DNA of 47,572 nucleotides, taken from NCBI GenBank assembly GCA_021797825.1, contig JAJZZA010000020.1:1-47572 (forward strand), read 5' to 3'. Each line of letters opens with the position of its first letter. Position 1 is the first letter of the stretch. Below the pieces are notes generated by a model. That model had not been told where the DNA came from and made no database searches. It was given only the letters and a program-made list of their open reading frames with translations. Positions 6,472 through 17,465 of the stretch are shown here, piece by piece. This DNA is from Bacillota bacterium. Lineage in GTDB: Bacteria > Bacillota > Sulfobacillia > Sulfobacillales > Sulfobacillaceae. The translations under genes and the position numbers were made by a program.

Positions 6472-7964
6472 CCCCGCGCATTCTGGTGATTGGAGCCGGC
6501 ATCGCCGGTCTTAGCACCGTCTGGGCCCTGGCGGCCCGCGGTTTTGGCGTCACCCTGGTCAGCAAGACGGACGACGACGCCAGCAACAGCTACCTGGCCC
6601 AGGGCGGCATCGCGGGAGCCGGACACCCCGACGACGCACCGCACTGGCATGCGGCCGACACCCTCGCCGTCGCGCGCGGACTCGCCCACCCTGAGGCCGT
6701 CCGCCAGCTCACGGAAAATGCCGCGACCCACCTAAAGCCGCTGTTGGCGGCGGGGATATTGGCCAAAACCCGCTCCGGGGCTCCTCACCTCGACCGCGAA
6801 GCGGGGCATCGCCTGGCCCGCATATGGCACGCCCCCGATGGATTTACCGGTCGTGCGGTCACCCGCTGGCTCATCCAGCGCCTGACCGACGCCCCCGGAC
6901 TGGTTCGCATTGCCGGCCGCGCGGTGCGCCTGATTGGCGATCCCGCGCGATGCCGCGGAGCCTGGCTCGACACCGGCGAGGGCCGGCCGCGCCCGGTCTT
7001 GGCATCGCATACGGTGCTGGCCACGGGAGGCTTCGCCGGTCTTTTTCCCAAAACCTCCAACCCTTTAGGCACGGTCGGGGATGGCCTCTGGCTGGCGCAT
7101 CGCATCGGCGCCGTTTTGGCCGACTTGGAATTCATTCAGTTCCACCCCACGGTGCTGGCCAGCCCCGGCCGGCGTCCCGCCCTGTTATTGACCGAGGCGT
7201 TGCGGGGTGCGGGCGGCCATCTCCTGGACCGTCGCGGCCGGCGTATCCTGGCCGATCATCCCCAGGCCGAACTGGCACCGCGCGACGAGGTGGCACGCGC
7301 GGTTTTCCGCCACCGCCCCGTCTATTTGGCGATGAGCCACTGCCCACCCGACGCACTCCACTTCCCGGCCCTGGCGGGAGCGCTGCAAGAGCGCGGCTGG
7401 CATCTCGCGCGCGATCCGCTGCCGGTCGAGCCGGGGGCCCATTACACGATGGGGGGGATCGTCACCGACCTGACCGGCAGGACGACCGTACCGGGGTTAT
7501 GGGCGGTTGGCGAAGCGGCCCACAGCGGCGTGCACGGCGCCAATCGCCTGGCCTCCAACTCCTTGTTGGAAGGCATGGTCTTTGGTACCCGCTGCGGGCA
7601 CGCGATTGCCGATTGCGGCCGGTGGCCCCAAAGCGCCGAGGCGGGTCCTCCGCCGATTGATCCCGCCGGGTTTTGGGATGAGGCGGGGCCGGAAATCAGC
7701 CGCCTGTCGGAGGGCCTCGGCGTCGAACGGACGGAATCCGGGATCGACGCCGTGATCCGCGAAATGGCGCCTTACCGCGGCTCACACGTCGCCCTGGATC
7801 TTTTGCACTGGACGGCGGCTTCCGCCCTGGCCCGGCGCGAAAGCCGGGGCGCGCACTGGCGCGCCGATTTCCCCACGGCCCGCCTCGAGCAGCGCGGACA
7901 CTGGCTTCACCGCCGGGGTCAACCGCTGACCTTCTCGCCGGGAACCGGCATCATGGTGCCGTAA
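6468..7964 (+). CDS. nadB: L-aspartate oxidase
   Basis: FAD enzyme oxidising L-aspartate to iminoaspartate, which NadA condenses with dihydroxyacetone phosphate. From the ATG at 6468 it has 498 residues. The FAD-binding GxGxxG (LVIGAGIAGLSTVWALAARG) is at the very N-terminus, and SNSYLAQGGIAG, LEFIQFHPTVL and GLWAVGEAAHSGVHGANRLA, then SNSLLEG, are the hallmark blocks of the succinate dehydrogenase/NadB flavoprotein family. The start is set by the ATGA overlap with nadC; the longer in-frame extension inside nadC is not needed. The C-terminal helical tail is somewhat shorter than in the E. coli enzyme. nadA follows 80 bases on. Confidence 0.95.
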   Translation: MTPRILVIGAGIAGLSTVWALAARGFGVTLVSKTDDDASNSYLAQGGIAGAGHPDDAPHWHAADTLAVARGLAHPEAVRQLTENAATHLKPLLAAGILAKTRSGAPHLDREAGHRLARIWHAPDGFTGRAVTRWLIQRLTDAPGLVRIAGRAVRLIGDPARCRGAWLDTGEGRPRPVLASHTVLATGGFAGLFPKTSNPLGTVGDGLWLAHRIGAVLADLEFIQFHPTVLASPGRRPALLLTEALRGAGGHLLDRRGRRILADHPQAELAPRDEVARAVFRHRPVYLAMSHCPPDALHFPALAGALQERGWHLARDPLPVEPGAHYTMGGIVTDLTGRTTVPGLWAVGEAAHSGVHGANRLASNSLLEGMVFGTRCGHAIADCGRWPQSAEAGPPPIDPAGFWDEAGPEISRLSEGLGVERTESGIDAVIREMAPYRGSHVALDLLHWTAASALARRESRGAHWRADFPTARLEQRGHWLHRRGQPLTFSPGTGIMVP

Positions 7965-8044
7965 GACGCTGCGCGGCGGACATCGCCCCGGCATCTTTAG
8001 CGGAAGTGCCCAGGCTCATTCACGTTATTGAAGGAGGAATCGCC

Positions 8045-8995
8045 GTGCCGACCAGTACCCCGTCCGGCCTCATCGAGCAGATCCAGGCCCTTAAGCGGAC
8101 CCAAAACGCCGTTATCCTGGCGCATAATTACCAACCCGGGCCGATCCAAGACCTCGCCGACTATGTGGGGGATTCCTTGGCCATGGCGCGCTGGGCCCAA
8201 GCCAGCGCGGCCCAGCGCTTGGTCGTCGCCGGCGTCTATTTTATGGCCGAAACCGCCGCCATTTTATGTCCGGACAAAGAGGTGCTGATTCCCGACCCGG
8301 AAGCCGGGTGTTCCTTGGCCGAGTCGATTACCCCCGCCCAGTTGACCGCTTGGAAAAGCCAGCACCCCGACGCGGTGGTGGTCTCCTACGTCAACACGTC
8401 CGCTGAAATCAAGGCGTTGTCGGATTACTGCTGCACCTCCGCCAACGCCGTGGCCGTGGCGCAATCCATCCCGGCCGAGCGGGAGATTCTGTTCTTGCCC
8501 GACTTCTTTTTGGGGTCGCACGTCGCGCGCATGAGCGGACGGACCAACATCCGGGTCTGGCTGGGGGAATGCCATGTGCATGCCGCGATTGACCCCGACG
8601 CCCTCACCGCGCAGGTGGCCCGTTACCCGGACGCCGAAGTCTTGATTCATCCGGAATGCGGCTGCACCACGCGCTCGCTGGCACTGCCGGCGGCCGGCAT
8701 CGCCACGCGGGTGCTCTCCACCGACGGCATGATCGCCCACACCCGCGCGTCGTCCGCCAACACCTTTATCATCGCCACCGAAATCGGCCTGCTCCACCGC
8801 TTGCGGCGACAAAACCCGGACAAACATTTCATCGCCGCCCAGCAGGAAGCCCGGTGTCCCTTCATGAACATGATTTCCCTGGAGAAAATCCACGAGACGC
8901 TTTTAAGCGGCCGCCATCGGGTCACCGTCCCCCGCCCCATTCGCGAGCGGGCCCTGCTCCCCTTGCAGCGCATGGTGAACGCCGCGCCGAGTTAG
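8045..8995 (+). CDS. nadA: Quinolinate synthase
   Basis: [4Fe-4S] enzyme condensing iminoaspartate and dihydroxyacetone phosphate to quinolinate. The GTG at 8045, with AAGGAGG eight bases before it, gives 316 residues. Motifs: ILAHNYQ near residue 25, the first cluster Cys in AAILCPDKEV (Cys75), PDFFLGSHVA, IHPECGCTTR (second cluster Cys) and EARCPFMNM (third). These are the three conserved cluster ligands, so the enzyme should be active once loaded by the Suf system encoded at 22.5-28 kb. It is last in the nad operon and followed by a hairpin. Confidence 0.95.
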   Translation: MPTSTPSGLIEQIQALKRTQNAVILAHNYQPGPIQDLADYVGDSLAMARWAQASAAQRLVVAGVYFMAETAAILCPDKEVLIPDPEAGCSLAESITPAQLTAWKSQHPDAVVVSYVNTSAEIKALSDYCCTSANAVAVAQSIPAEREILFLPDFFLGSHVARMSGRTNIRVWLGECHVHAAIDPDALTAQVARYPDAEVLIHPECGCTTRSLALPAAGIATRVLSTDGMIAHTRASSANTFIIATEIGLLHRLRRQNPDKHFIAAQQEARCPFMNMISLEKIHETLLSGRHRVTVPRPIRERALLPLQRMVNAAPS

Positions 8996-9021
8996 CGCCC
9001 TGGGGTGGCTCCGGCATGACC

Positions 9022-9047
9022 CCAAGACGGCCGCTGGGCCGTCTTGG
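9022..9047. terminator. Hairpin between convergent nadA and CD1247-like gene
   Basis: A perfect 11-bp stem CCAAGACGGCC / GGCCGTCTTGG with loop GCTG lies between the two convergent stop codons. No T-run follows on either strand, so it is a probable bidirectional terminator rather than a textbook one. Confidence 0.55.
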
Positions 9048-9054
9048 TCAACGT

Positions 9055-9510
9055 CTAGCGCTGCCGCGAAACATCGTCCTCGTCATCATGAAACACCAAC
9101 ATGTCCTCATCGGCGTCAAAGAGCCGATTGCCGCAGTGCGGGCACGCCAATTGGATGCCCTCCTGGCGAAAGAGGGTATCCTTATAGGAGGATTCCATCT
9201 TGCACACTGGGCATTCCAACTCAATGTAGGAGCCACTCTGCTGGGAACCGTCCTCCCAGAATGCGTGCTCGCCGTCTGCGTCATCCCCCCGGTAAACGTT
9301 GTCCTCCAAAGACATCAGGTCCGTATCAATTTCTTCCACGTAATCTTCGAGTTCAAGTTGGTTGTTGCTCACTTCCTCGACATCGAAGGCCATTTCGCGA
9401 AGAATATCGACGGTTTCGGCCAGCACACGGCCCTGCCGCCCGCTGTCCCGAAGGTCTAACCGTTCTGCCATCCCCACGAGTTGCGATACCCTGCGTCGCA
9501 GATCTGCCAC
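9055..9510 (-). CDS. CD1247-type protein with C-terminal zinc ribbon
   Basis: A 151-residue protein starting with a GTG preceded by AAAGGAGG. Residues 1-75 are a charged, helical domain (LRRRVSQLVGMAERLDL, then VDILREMAFDVEEVSNNQLE) of the kind named the CD1247 N-terminal domain in Bacillota. Residues 97-130 form a zinc ribbon with CPVC and CPHC pairs. The tail is very acidic (DADEDMLVFHDDEDD). It follows efp on the same strand, the usual neighbourhood for this family. Function is unknown; a nucleic-acid or translation-related role is only suggested by context. Confidence 0.7.
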   Translation of the reverse strand: MADLRRRVSQLVGMAERLDLRDSGRQGRVLAETVDILREMAFDVEEVSNNQLELEDYVEEIDTDLMSLEDNVYRGDDADGEHAFWEDGSQQSGSYIELECPVCKMESSYKDTLFRQEGIQLACPHCGNRLFDADEDMLVFHDDEDDVSRQR

Positions 9511-9584
9511 TAGGACACCTCCTTTAGCCGTTGCCTCCTTAACCTAACCATTTGCCGAACCATCCATGCACGTTCGGCTCTCGC

Positions 9585-9613
9585 AAAAGCCAACGGCCCC
9601 GAAAGTCCGTTGG
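9585..9613 (-). terminator. Hairpin downstream of efp
   Basis: On the minus strand CCAACGG (9613-9607) pairs with CCGTTGG (9596-9590), then CTTTTG follows (T4 at 9588-9585). It is a modest intrinsic terminator that would separate efp from the CD1247-type gene, perhaps only partially. Confidence 0.5.
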
Positions 9614-9649
9614 ACCTTCCGGGACCGTCCCCAAACCGCCGTCGCAGGT

Positions 9650-10207
9650 TTATGCCCGACCGACGTACTGCCCCGACCGGGTGTCCACCGTAATCACGGT
9701 GCCTTCCTCAATGAACAGGGGAACTTTCACAATCGCTCCGGTTTCCAGTTTGGCCGGTTTGTTGCCTCCCGTAGCCGTGTCTCCCTTAAAGCCCGGATCG
9801 GTTTCCACAATTTGCAGGTCAACGGTGTTGGGCAGCTCCACCCCGATGCTGCTGCCCTTAAACAAAATCACATGGCACACCATGTTTTCCTTAAGAAACC
9901 GCACCCCATCCCCGATGTCCGCCGCCTTTAACGACAATTGGTCGAAGGTTTCGGTGTCCATAAAGGTGTAGTCGTCGTCCATATTGTAGAGGTATTGCAT
10001 TTCACGTTTTTCCACTTTGGCGGCGGGCACGCGTTCCGCCGCATTAAACGTGCGTTCCACGACCCCGCCGTTTTGCAGGTTTTTCAACTTGGTGCGGACG
10101 AATGCGGATCCCTTGCCGGGTTTGACATGTTGAAACTCAATGACTTGATAGGCCACCCCGTCCAATTCCAACGTCACCCCATTGCGGAAATCGTTGCTGG
10201 AAATCAT
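9650..10207 (-). CDS. efp: Translation elongation factor P
   Basis: Relieves ribosome stalling at polyproline stretches. The 185 residues are the standard length, with the KOW-like domain ([17 protein letters not shown]), two OB domains and the C-terminal [16 protein letters not shown]. The modified loop is [10 protein letters not shown] with Lys32 at the tip, as in Bacillus EF-P, where that Lys carries 5-aminopentanol. There is no epmA/epmB-type lysylation gene in the window. The SD GGAGTGG precedes the ATG. It lies 73 bases after the peptidase gene, the aroQ-pepP-efp order common in Bacillota. Confidence 0.95.
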   Translation of the reverse strand: MISSNDFRNGVTLELDGVAYQVIEFQHVKPGKGSAFVRTKLKNLQNGGVVERTFNAAERVPAAKVEKREMQYLYNMDDDYTFMDTETFDQLSLKAADIGDGVRFLKENMVCHVILFKGSSIGVELPNTVDLQIVETDPGFKGDTATGGNKPAKLETGAIVKVPLFIEEGTVITVDTRSGQYVGRA

Positions 10208-10280
10208 CTGGCCACTCCTTTCTGGTCTTTGGCCGGGCCCGTTGCCCCCATCGCGGAAGCCATTCCCGCGGCGGCGGGCG

Positions 10281-11375
10281 TCACCCCAGCTCCTGCCAGG
10301 CCTTGTCGGCCCGGGTCACCCGCTCCGCCCCCCCGGCGGTTACCACCACGGTGTCCTCAAGGCGGACCCCTCCCACCCCAGGCAGATAGATTCCCGGTTC
10401 CACTGTGATTACCATGCCGGGTTCGCACATGGTCTCCGGCGAAACCCCGTCTCGCAGGATGGGGGGTTCGTGCACGGCCAATCCAATTCCGTGACCGCTG
10501 GCATGGCCAAACGCGGCGCCATACCCGGCCCGTTCAATAACCGAGCGGCAAGCCCGGTCGATCTCCGCCGCTGTCACCCCGGGACGCACCACAGCCAGGC
10601 CACGCGCTTGCGCTTCCCACACAATATCATAAATCTGCCGCTGGCGCGCACGCTCCGGTCCCGTCGGGCCAATGGCATAGGTCACCGTCTGATCCGAATG
10701 ATAGCCGTTGACCGTCGCGCCGAAGTCGATGATGACCAGATCGCCGGCCGTCAGCCGACGGTCCCCGGGCTCGGCGTGCGGCAACGCGCCCCGCGGCCCC
10801 GAAGCCACGATGGTAGAAAAGGCCAGGCGCTCCGCCCCGGCGCGGCGCATGGCGAGTTCCAGTTCCAGCGCGATGGCCCTTTCCGACACTCCCGGCCGAA
10901 TCATCGCCCGCACGGCGTCCAGCGCATCATCGGCCGTCTCCGCGGCGCGCTTGAGCCAAGCGATTTCTTGGGAATCCTTGACCATACGCACCGTCTCTAC
11001 CACCGGCCCCAGGCCTGTCCAAGCCATCTCCCGGCATGAGGCGGCCAATCCCGTCCATTGTTCCACCGTCAGCGAACCGGCTTCAAATCCCATCGCGTGA
11101 ATCCCGGCTCCGCGGAGAATGTCGGCCACGGTCGCCCACACATTGCCTTGATAGCGCACCACCCCGAAATCCGGCGATTGCCGTCCGGCTTGTTCCACGT
11201 AGCGGAAATCGGTCACTAGCCAGCGCTGGCCGCGGGTCACCAGCAGATACCCGTTGGATCCCGTAAACCCGCTGAGATATCGCCGGTTGGCGGGGTCGGA
11301 AATCAGGATCCCGTCCAGTTCCTGACAGCCGGGCTGGGCAAACAGGCGATCGATCCGCGACAGCCCAGGCGACAC
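10281..11375 (-). CDS. M24-family Xaa-Pro aminopeptidase/dipeptidase
   Basis: Cytoplasmic metallopeptidase that removes N-terminal residues before proline (PepP/PepQ/YqhT type). 364 residues: creatinase-like N-terminal domain ([20 protein letters not shown]) and pita-bread catalytic domain from about residue 130. The five metal ligands are all visible: Asp in [12 protein letters not shown], Asp in YHSDQT, His in GHASGHGIG, Glu in [11 protein letters not shown] and Glu in VRLEDTV. The start is a GTG one base after the aroQ stop, with a weak G-rich SD inside aroQ, implying coupling. aroQ-pepP-efp is a conserved Bacillota neighbourhood; the substrate range cannot be told from sequence. Confidence 0.9.
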   Translation of the reverse strand: MSPGLSRIDRLFAQPGCQELDGILISDPANRRYLSGFTGSNGYLLVTRGQRWLVTDFRYVEQAGRQSPDFGVVRYQGNVWATVADILRGAGIHAMGFEAGSLTVEQWTGLAASCREMAWTGLGPVVETVRMVKDSQEIAWLKRAAETADDALDAVRAMIRPGVSERAIALELELAMRRAGAERLAFSTIVASGPRGALPHAEPGDRRLTAGDLVIIDFGATVNGYHSDQTVTYAIGPTGPERARQRQIYDIVWEAQARGLAVVRPGVTAAEIDRACRSVIERAGYGAAFGHASGHGIGLAVHEPPILRDGVSPETMCEPGMVITVEPGIYLPGVGGVRLEDTVVVTAGGAERVTRADKAWQELG

Positions 11376-11376
11376 G

Positions 11377-11820
11377 TCAGGAGTCTCCCGCCGGGCTGGC
11401 GTCCAGCAGCGCGAGCACCGCCAAATGGTACCCGGCCAAGCCCAGTCCGCTGATTTGTCCGCGCACCACCGGAGCCGTCAGCGAATGCGCCCGGAACTCC
11501 TCGCGGGCATAAATATTGGTGAGATGGACTTCCACTACCGGCAATCCCAGTCCCGCCAGACAGTCGCGCAGCGCATACGACTGATGCGTGAGGGCTCCGG
11601 GATTGATCACGATGCCGTCCACCCCCCGATCGGCGGATGCTTCGAGATAGTCGATAATAGCCCCTTCGTGATTGGACTGAAACACCTCAAGCGTCACCGC
11701 CGGCCATTGCCCGCGCAGCCAGCTTTCAAATTCCGCCCAGCCCGTGGTGCCATAGATGGCCGGTTCACGCCGGCCCAGACGGCCCAGGTTAGGGCCGTTG
11801 ACAATGGCAATGCTAGCCAT
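11377..11820 (-). CDS. aroQ: 3-dehydroquinate dehydratase, type II
   Basis: Dehydrates 3-dehydroquinate to 3-dehydroshikimate. 147 residues, as expected for the dodecameric type II enzyme. Motifs: [19 protein letters not shown] (mobile loop with Arg and Tyr), [23 protein letters not shown] and [17 protein letters not shown] with the catalytic His and Arg residues. The ATG overlaps the end of glyA by eight bases. It closes the shikimate set in this cluster (aroE, aroC, aroK, aroB, aroQ); aroA and aroF/G are not in the window. Confidence 0.95.
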   Translation of the reverse strand: MASIAIVNGPNLGRLGRREPAIYGTTGWAEFESWLRGQWPAVTLEVFQSNHEGAIIDYLEASADRGVDGIVINPGALTHQSYALRDCLAGLGLPVVEVHLTNIYAREEFRAHSLTAPVVRGQISGLGLAGYHLAVLALLDASPAGDS

Positions 11821-13066
11821 CGGCGTCGAGTCCGGGGAGCGGAAACGCCCGCGTCAATCGCGCCACCCGGGCGGCAAACGGCTCCGCATCAAAGCCGGCC
11901 GGCGCTTTTAACACGCCCGCCAGGATGGCGGCCAGTTCATCCATTTCAGCGAGGCCGAGCCCCCGGGTGGTCACTTGCGGGGTTCCAATCCGAATTCCCG
12001 AGGTCACCATCGCCTTTTCGGTTTCTCCCGGGATGGTATTTTTGTTGACGGTGATGCCGACCCGGGCCAGGCGCTCTTGCGCCTCCTTGCCGGTAATCCC
12101 GCTATGCTTGGCGTTGACCAACATCAAATGGGTATCGGTCCCCCCGGACACCAGGCGCACGCCCGCATCCCGCAGGCCTTCCGCCAGCCGGCGGGCGTTG
12201 GCCAGCAAACGGGTCTGGTAATCCCGGAAGTCTTCACCCAAGGCCTCGCCAAACGCGACCGCCTTGCCGGCGATGACATGCATCAGCGGTCCCCCCTGCA
12301 GACCCGGGAAGACCGTCTTGTCAATCTTTTTCCCCCACTCCGGCGACGACAGAATAAATCCGCCGCGAGGTCCGCGCAGCGTCTTGTGGGTGGTGGATGT
12401 GACAAAATCGGCCACGCCCACCGGGGTCGGATGCAGTCCCGCCGCGATCAGCCCCGCCAAGTGGGCCATGTCCACCATCAAGAGGGCGCCCACCTCGTCG
12501 GCTATGCGCCGAAAGGCCAGAAAGTCCAGTTGCCGGGGATAGGCCGAGGCCCCGGCCACAATCATGCGCGGACGCACCGCCTTGGCTTTCTCCCGCACCC
12601 GGTCCATGTCGAGCCGCTCACTCTCGACATCCACCCCGTAAAACGCCGCCTGATACAGCTGCCCCGACAAGTTGACCGGACTGCCGTGGGTCAGATGGCC
12701 GCCATGACTCAAATCCATTCCCAGAATCGGGTCGCCCGGGCGCAGCGCGGTAAAATAGACCGCCAGATTGGCGGACGCTCCGGCATGCGGCTGTACGTTG
12801 GCGTAGTCCGCCCCGTAGAGTTTTTTTACCCGATGCAACGCCAACTGCTCGACCACGTCCACATACTCGCACCCGCCGTAATACCGGCGGCCCGGATAGC
12901 CTTCAGCGTATTTGTCGGTCATTACTGAACCCACCGCTTCGCGCACCGCCGGGGATGTCCAGTTTTCCGACGCGATGAGTTCCAAATGCCCCGCTTGGCG
13001 GTCTTGCTCCGCGACAATGGCGGCGTAGACCGCGGGATCCACCTGGGCCAGTCCTCTGTCTGCCAT
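11813..13066 (-). CDS. glyA: Serine hydroxymethyltransferase
   Basis: PLP enzyme interconverting serine and glycine with tetrahydrofolate. 417 residues from the ATG at 13066 (SD AAGGAGGG; a longer in-frame extension lies inside gcvPB). Motifs: [33 protein letters not shown], the PLP-lysine loop [15 protein letters not shown], and TDTHLMLVN. The start overlaps the gcvPB stop by one base (TAATG). Placement after gcvT-H-PA-PB fits a serine-glycine-C1 operon, in which the 5,10-methylene-THF made by glycine cleavage is used to form serine. Confidence 0.97.
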   Translation of the reverse strand: MADRGLAQVDPAVYAAIVAEQDRQAGHLELIASENWTSPAVREAVGSVMTDKYAEGYPGRRYYGGCEYVDVVEQLALHRVKKLYGADYANVQPHAGASANLAVYFTALRPGDPILGMDLSHGGHLTHGSPVNLSGQLYQAAFYGVDVESERLDMDRVREKAKAVRPRMIVAGASAYPRQLDFLAFRRIADEVGALLMVDMAHLAGLIAAGLHPTPVGVADFVTSTTHKTLRGPRGGFILSSPEWGKKIDKTVFPGLQGGPLMHVIAGKAVAFGEALGEDFRDYQTRLLANARRLAEGLRDAGVRLVSGGTDTHLMLVNAKHSGITGKEAQERLARVGITVNKNTIPGETEKAMVTSGIRIGTPQVTTRGLGLAEMDELAAILAGVLKAPAGFDAEPFAARVARLTRAFPLPGLDADG

Positions 13067-14556
13067 TAATGCCCTCCTTGATTCCCGCGCGCCTCTCCTG
13101 GCCGGGGGGATGTTTCCCAAACGAGCCGGGGTTGCCGGGCCGCTCGCGCCTCGTCCATCCGGCTGACGACCGTGCCATGGGGGGCTTCGGCCAACAACTC
13201 GGGGCTGGCGTCAATCTCGCGATCAATCGCCAGCATGGCGTCGGCAAAGCGGTCAAGCGTCTCCTTGGATTCCGTTTCGGTGGGTTCCACCATCATGGCC
13301 TCCTCCACCACCAAGGGAAAGTAGACGGTGGGCGGATAGTACCCGTAGTCGATGAGACGCTTGGCAATGTCGAGCGCTCGTGCCCCGCGATGCTTTTGGG
13401 GGACTGCGGAAATCACGAATTCATGTTTGACCGGTCGCCGGGCGATGGCGGTCTGGTACTGCGGACCCAGCCGCGCCAGCAGATAATTGGCGTTTAGCAC
13501 CGCCATGTCGGCCACCTCGCGCAACCCGGCGGCCCCTTGCGCGCGCAGATAGGCGTAGGCCCGCACCAAGACGCCGACATTGCCGTAATACGAGCGGACT
13601 TTGCCGATCGACTGGGGCAGGCGGTAATTCCAACCCCAGCCGCCATTTTGCTTGACCAGCCGCGGCCCGGGCAGAAACGGGGCCAAGGGCGCCTTGACCC
13701 CCACCGGCCCGGACCCGGGGCCCCCGCCGCCGTGGGGGGTGGAAAAGGTTTTGTGCAGATTAAGGTGCACCACGTCAAAACCCATATCCCCCGGACGCAC
13801 CCGGCCGAGAATGGCGTTGGCGTTGGCCCCGTCATAATAAAGCAGGCCGCCCGCGGCATGCACCAGGTCCGCAATCTCCAAAATGTCCTCCTCAAACAGC
13901 CCCAGCGTATTCGGATTGGTCAGCATCAAGGCGGCCGTATCGGGACCCAGCGCATGGCGCAGCGCGCCCACGTCCACCCCGCCGCGGGCATTGGACGGCA
14001 CCTCCCGCACCTGAAATCCGGCCATGGTGGCGGTGGCGGGGTTGGTGCCGTGGGCGGAATCCGGCACCAACACGGTGGTGCGGGGATCCCCCCGCGCCGC
14101 CAGGTAGGCTTTAATCATGAGAATCCCGGTCAGCTCGCCGTGCGCACCGGCGGCCGGCTGCAACGTCACCGCATCCATGCCGGCAATCTCGGCCAAACCG
14201 CCCTCCAACTCCGCCAACAGCGTCAGCACGCCTTGCACGGTCTCCTCCGGCTGCAGCGGATGGAGGTCGGCAAAACCCGCCAACCCCGCCGCCCAATCGT
14301 TCACCTTGGGATTGTACTTCATGGTGCACGACCCCAACGGGTAAAAGCCGGTGTCGACTCCGTAATTCAAGGTGGACAACTGGGTATAGTGCCGCACCAC
14401 ATCCTGTTCGGAAACTTCCGGCAATCCCAGCGGGGCGGTGCGGACCAGTTCGGGCGGAAGCCAAGCCTCCGGATTGACCCATCCGTTTTCCGGCGGCGGC
14501 AGCACGACTCCGCGGCGGCCGGCGCGGGAACGTTCAAAGATTAGCGGGACATCCAT
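13066..14556 (-). CDS. gcvPB: Glycine decarboxylase (P-protein) subunit 2
   Basis: PLP-bearing half of the split P-protein, which decarboxylates glycine and passes aminomethyl to the lipoyl arm of GcvH. 496 residues from the ATG at 14556, which has GAGGAGG eight bases upstream. Motifs: [49 protein letters not shown] and the PLP-lysine block [18 protein letters not shown]. It overlaps gcvPA by 16 bases and glyA by one, so translation is coupled along the set. The two-gene form is typical of Bacillota and archaea. Confidence 0.96.
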   Translation of the reverse strand: MDVPLIFERSRAGRRGVVLPPPENGWVNPEAWLPPELVRTAPLGLPEVSEQDVVRHYTQLSTLNYGVDTGFYPLGSCTMKYNPKVNDWAAGLAGFADLHPLQPEETVQGVLTLLAELEGGLAEIAGMDAVTLQPAAGAHGELTGILMIKAYLAARGDPRTTVLVPDSAHGTNPATATMAGFQVREVPSNARGGVDVGALRHALGPDTAALMLTNPNTLGLFEEDILEIADLVHAAGGLLYYDGANANAILGRVRPGDMGFDVVHLNLHKTFSTPHGGGGPGSGPVGVKAPLAPFLPGPRLVKQNGGWGWNYRLPQSIGKVRSYYGNVGVLVRAYAYLRAQGAAGLREVADMAVLNANYLLARLGPQYQTAIARRPVKHEFVISAVPQKHRGARALDIAKRLIDYGYYPPTVYFPLVVEEAMMVEPTETESKETLDRFADAMLAIDREIDASPELLAEAPHGTVVSRMDEARAARQPRLVWETSPRPGEARGNQGGH

Positions 14557-15869
14557 TGCCTGACCTCCTCGACCAACCGGTCGCATTCCGCCCGGGTACG
14601 GCGCTCGCTGACCGCCAGTTGCCAAAGCCCGTCCCAGGCCGGCTCCCAGCGTCCGAGCTCGAATCCCCCGATGATTCCCGCCTGCAAGAGATGCCGGTTC
14701 AAATCCGCCACCGAACCGGGCACCCGGACCGCGAACTCATAGAGAAACGGAACGCCCGCCGGAACCCGAACCAGTCCCACGGCCTCCAAGCGCTCGGCCA
14801 GATAGTGAGCCGTGGCGGCCGAACGGCTCGCCACTTGCTGCAGGCCGCGGGGCCCCAGCAAAGCCAGGTAGATGGTCGCCTGCAGCGCATTCAACGAGTG
14901 GTTGGAGCAAATGTTGGATGTGGCCTTTTCCCGCCGGATATGCTGTTCGCGCGCCTGCAGGGTCAGCACAAAGCCGCGCCGGCCCTGGCCATCGACCGTC
15001 TCGCCGACCAAACGCCCGGGCAGCTTGCGGATAAGCGGGGTGGTTACCGCGAAAAATCCCAGGGTGGGACCTCCATACCCTAGACGATTGCCTAACGGCT
15101 GGCCTTCACCCACCACCACATCCGCCCCGACCGCTCCCGGCGGGGTGAGTAAGGCCAAGGCTACCGGATCGGCGGCGACCACCGCCAACGCCCCCGCGTG
15201 ATGGGCGCGTTCTACGGCCCCAATCATGCCGTTCACACCTCCCAGCATGTCGGGATATTGCCAAATCACCGCCGCCACATCCTCCCCGAGCGCCTGCTCA
15301 AGATCCGCCAGCTCGTCGACCACGGTAAGCTTGCCGCCGCGGGCGGTCACATAGGTCTTGGCCACCGCACGGCTGTCGGGATGCACGCCCCGCGCCACCA
15401 CCACCCGCGGGCGCCGGGTATGGGCCAGGGCCAACAGCGCGGCCTCGCCCACCGCGGACGCCCCGTCGTACATCGACGCCTGGGCGGCGGCGGTTCCGGT
15501 CAGCCCGGCAATCATGGTCTGAAATTCGAAAATGGCCGCCAGCGTCCCTTGCGAAAGTTCCGGCTGGTACGGCGTGTAGGCCGTGGCAAATTCGCCGCGG
15601 GAGGCCAACGCCCCGACGGCGGCCGGAACATAGCGATCATAATATCCCGCCCCCAAAAACGACGGCATGTCGACGGTGCTGCGGTTTTTTCCGGCCAGCG
15701 CAGCCAGGTGGCTCTGCAGTTCCATTTCGGCCAGCGCCGGCGGGAGGTTTAACGGCCGGTCCAGCCGGGCTGCCTGGGGAATATCTTCGAACAACGCGTC
15801 GACGGAAGGGATCCCGAGCAAAGCCAGCATGGTCTGCCGGTCTTCCTCCGTATAGGGTAGGTATGCCAC
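14541..15869 (-). CDS. gcvPA: Glycine decarboxylase (P-protein) subunit 1
   Basis: Partner of GcvPB in the heterotetrameric glycine dehydrogenase. 442 residues, near the usual 445-450. Typical blocks: [17 protein letters not shown] at the N-terminus, [36 protein letters not shown] with [26 protein letters not shown] and [14 protein letters not shown]. The start is a GTG with GAGGAG upstream. It follows gcvH by 46 bases. Confidence 0.96.
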   Translation of the reverse strand: MAYLPYTEEDRQTMLALLGIPSVDALFEDIPQAARLDRPLNLPPALAEMELQSHLAALAGKNRSTVDMPSFLGAGYYDRYVPAAVGALASRGEFATAYTPYQPELSQGTLAAIFEFQTMIAGLTGTAAAQASMYDGASAVGEAALLALAHTRRPRVVVARGVHPDSRAVAKTYVTARGGKLTVVDELADLEQALGEDVAAVIWQYPDMLGGVNGMIGAVERAHHAGALAVVAADPVALALLTPPGAVGADVVVGEGQPLGNRLGYGGPTLGFFAVTTPLIRKLPGRLVGETVDGQGRRGFVLTLQAREQHIRREKATSNICSNHSLNALQATIYLALLGPRGLQQVASRSAATAHYLAERLEAVGLVRVPAGVPFLYEFAVRVPGSVADLNRHLLQAGIIGGFELGRWEPAWDGLWQLAVSERRTRAECDRLVEEVRQWMSR

Positions 15870-15915
15870 CCGCTTCTCTCCTCACTGCAATCCGCGATAT
15901 CTTTAGTCCCGCCGT

Positions 15916-16274
15916 TTAAGCCCCGACCTGCCGACGGTACGCCGCCGCATCCATCAGGTCGCCGCCCGCGGGCTCCGCCAGTTCCATAATCCAGCCGCTG
16001 CCGTAGGGATCCTGGTTGACCAATTCCGGATGATCCGCCAACGCCGGGTTGACCCGGATTACGGTCCCGCCGGTCGGTGAATACAAGTCTGACGCCGATT
16101 TCACGGATTCCACCACCCCAAAGATATCACCGGGCTTTAATACCCGGCCGACCTCCGGCAACTCCACGTACACCACGTCGCCAAGTGCCTCCTGGGCGTA
16201 ATCGGTGATGCCAATCCGGCCGTCTTTCCCCAACCACTCGTGTTCCCGGGTATATTGCAAGTCTTCCGGTATGT

Positions 16275-16278
<4 letters not shown>
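15916..16278 (-). CDS. gcvH: Glycine cleavage system H protein
   Basis: Lipoyl carrier shuttling aminomethyl and reducing equivalents between P, T and L proteins. 120 residues. N-terminal LQYTREHEWLGKDG and GITDYAQEALGDVVYVELP are signature, and the lipoylation site is Lys60 in ESVKSASDLYSP. In many Bacillota GcvH is also the lipoate relay to other dehydrogenases, which is relevant because a lipoate synthesis ORF lies at 31.7 kb. Starts in an ATGA overlap with gcvT. Confidence 0.97.
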
Positions 16279-17378
<1,100 letters not shown>

Positions 17379-17435
17379 AGCGGTCCCCTTTCCGGACGCC
17401 AAGCCTAACCTGGCCAATTACACCCAATCGATCCG

Positions 17436-17465
17436 ATAATACCGCGTTCGCTCCGAACCCGTCTA
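17436..17465 (-). promoter_or_regulatory. Possible internal promoter for gcvT-glyA
   Basis: On the minus strand TAGACG (17465-17460) and TATTAT (17441-17436) with an 18-bp spacer, overlapping the aroB stop. Four and five consensus matches. It could uncouple glycine cleavage from the aro genes. Confidence 0.4.

Noticed and set aside
17379-17462. Glycine riboswitch upstream of gcvT
   Set aside because: The gap to aroB is only about 80 bases and lacks the tandem aptamer cores.
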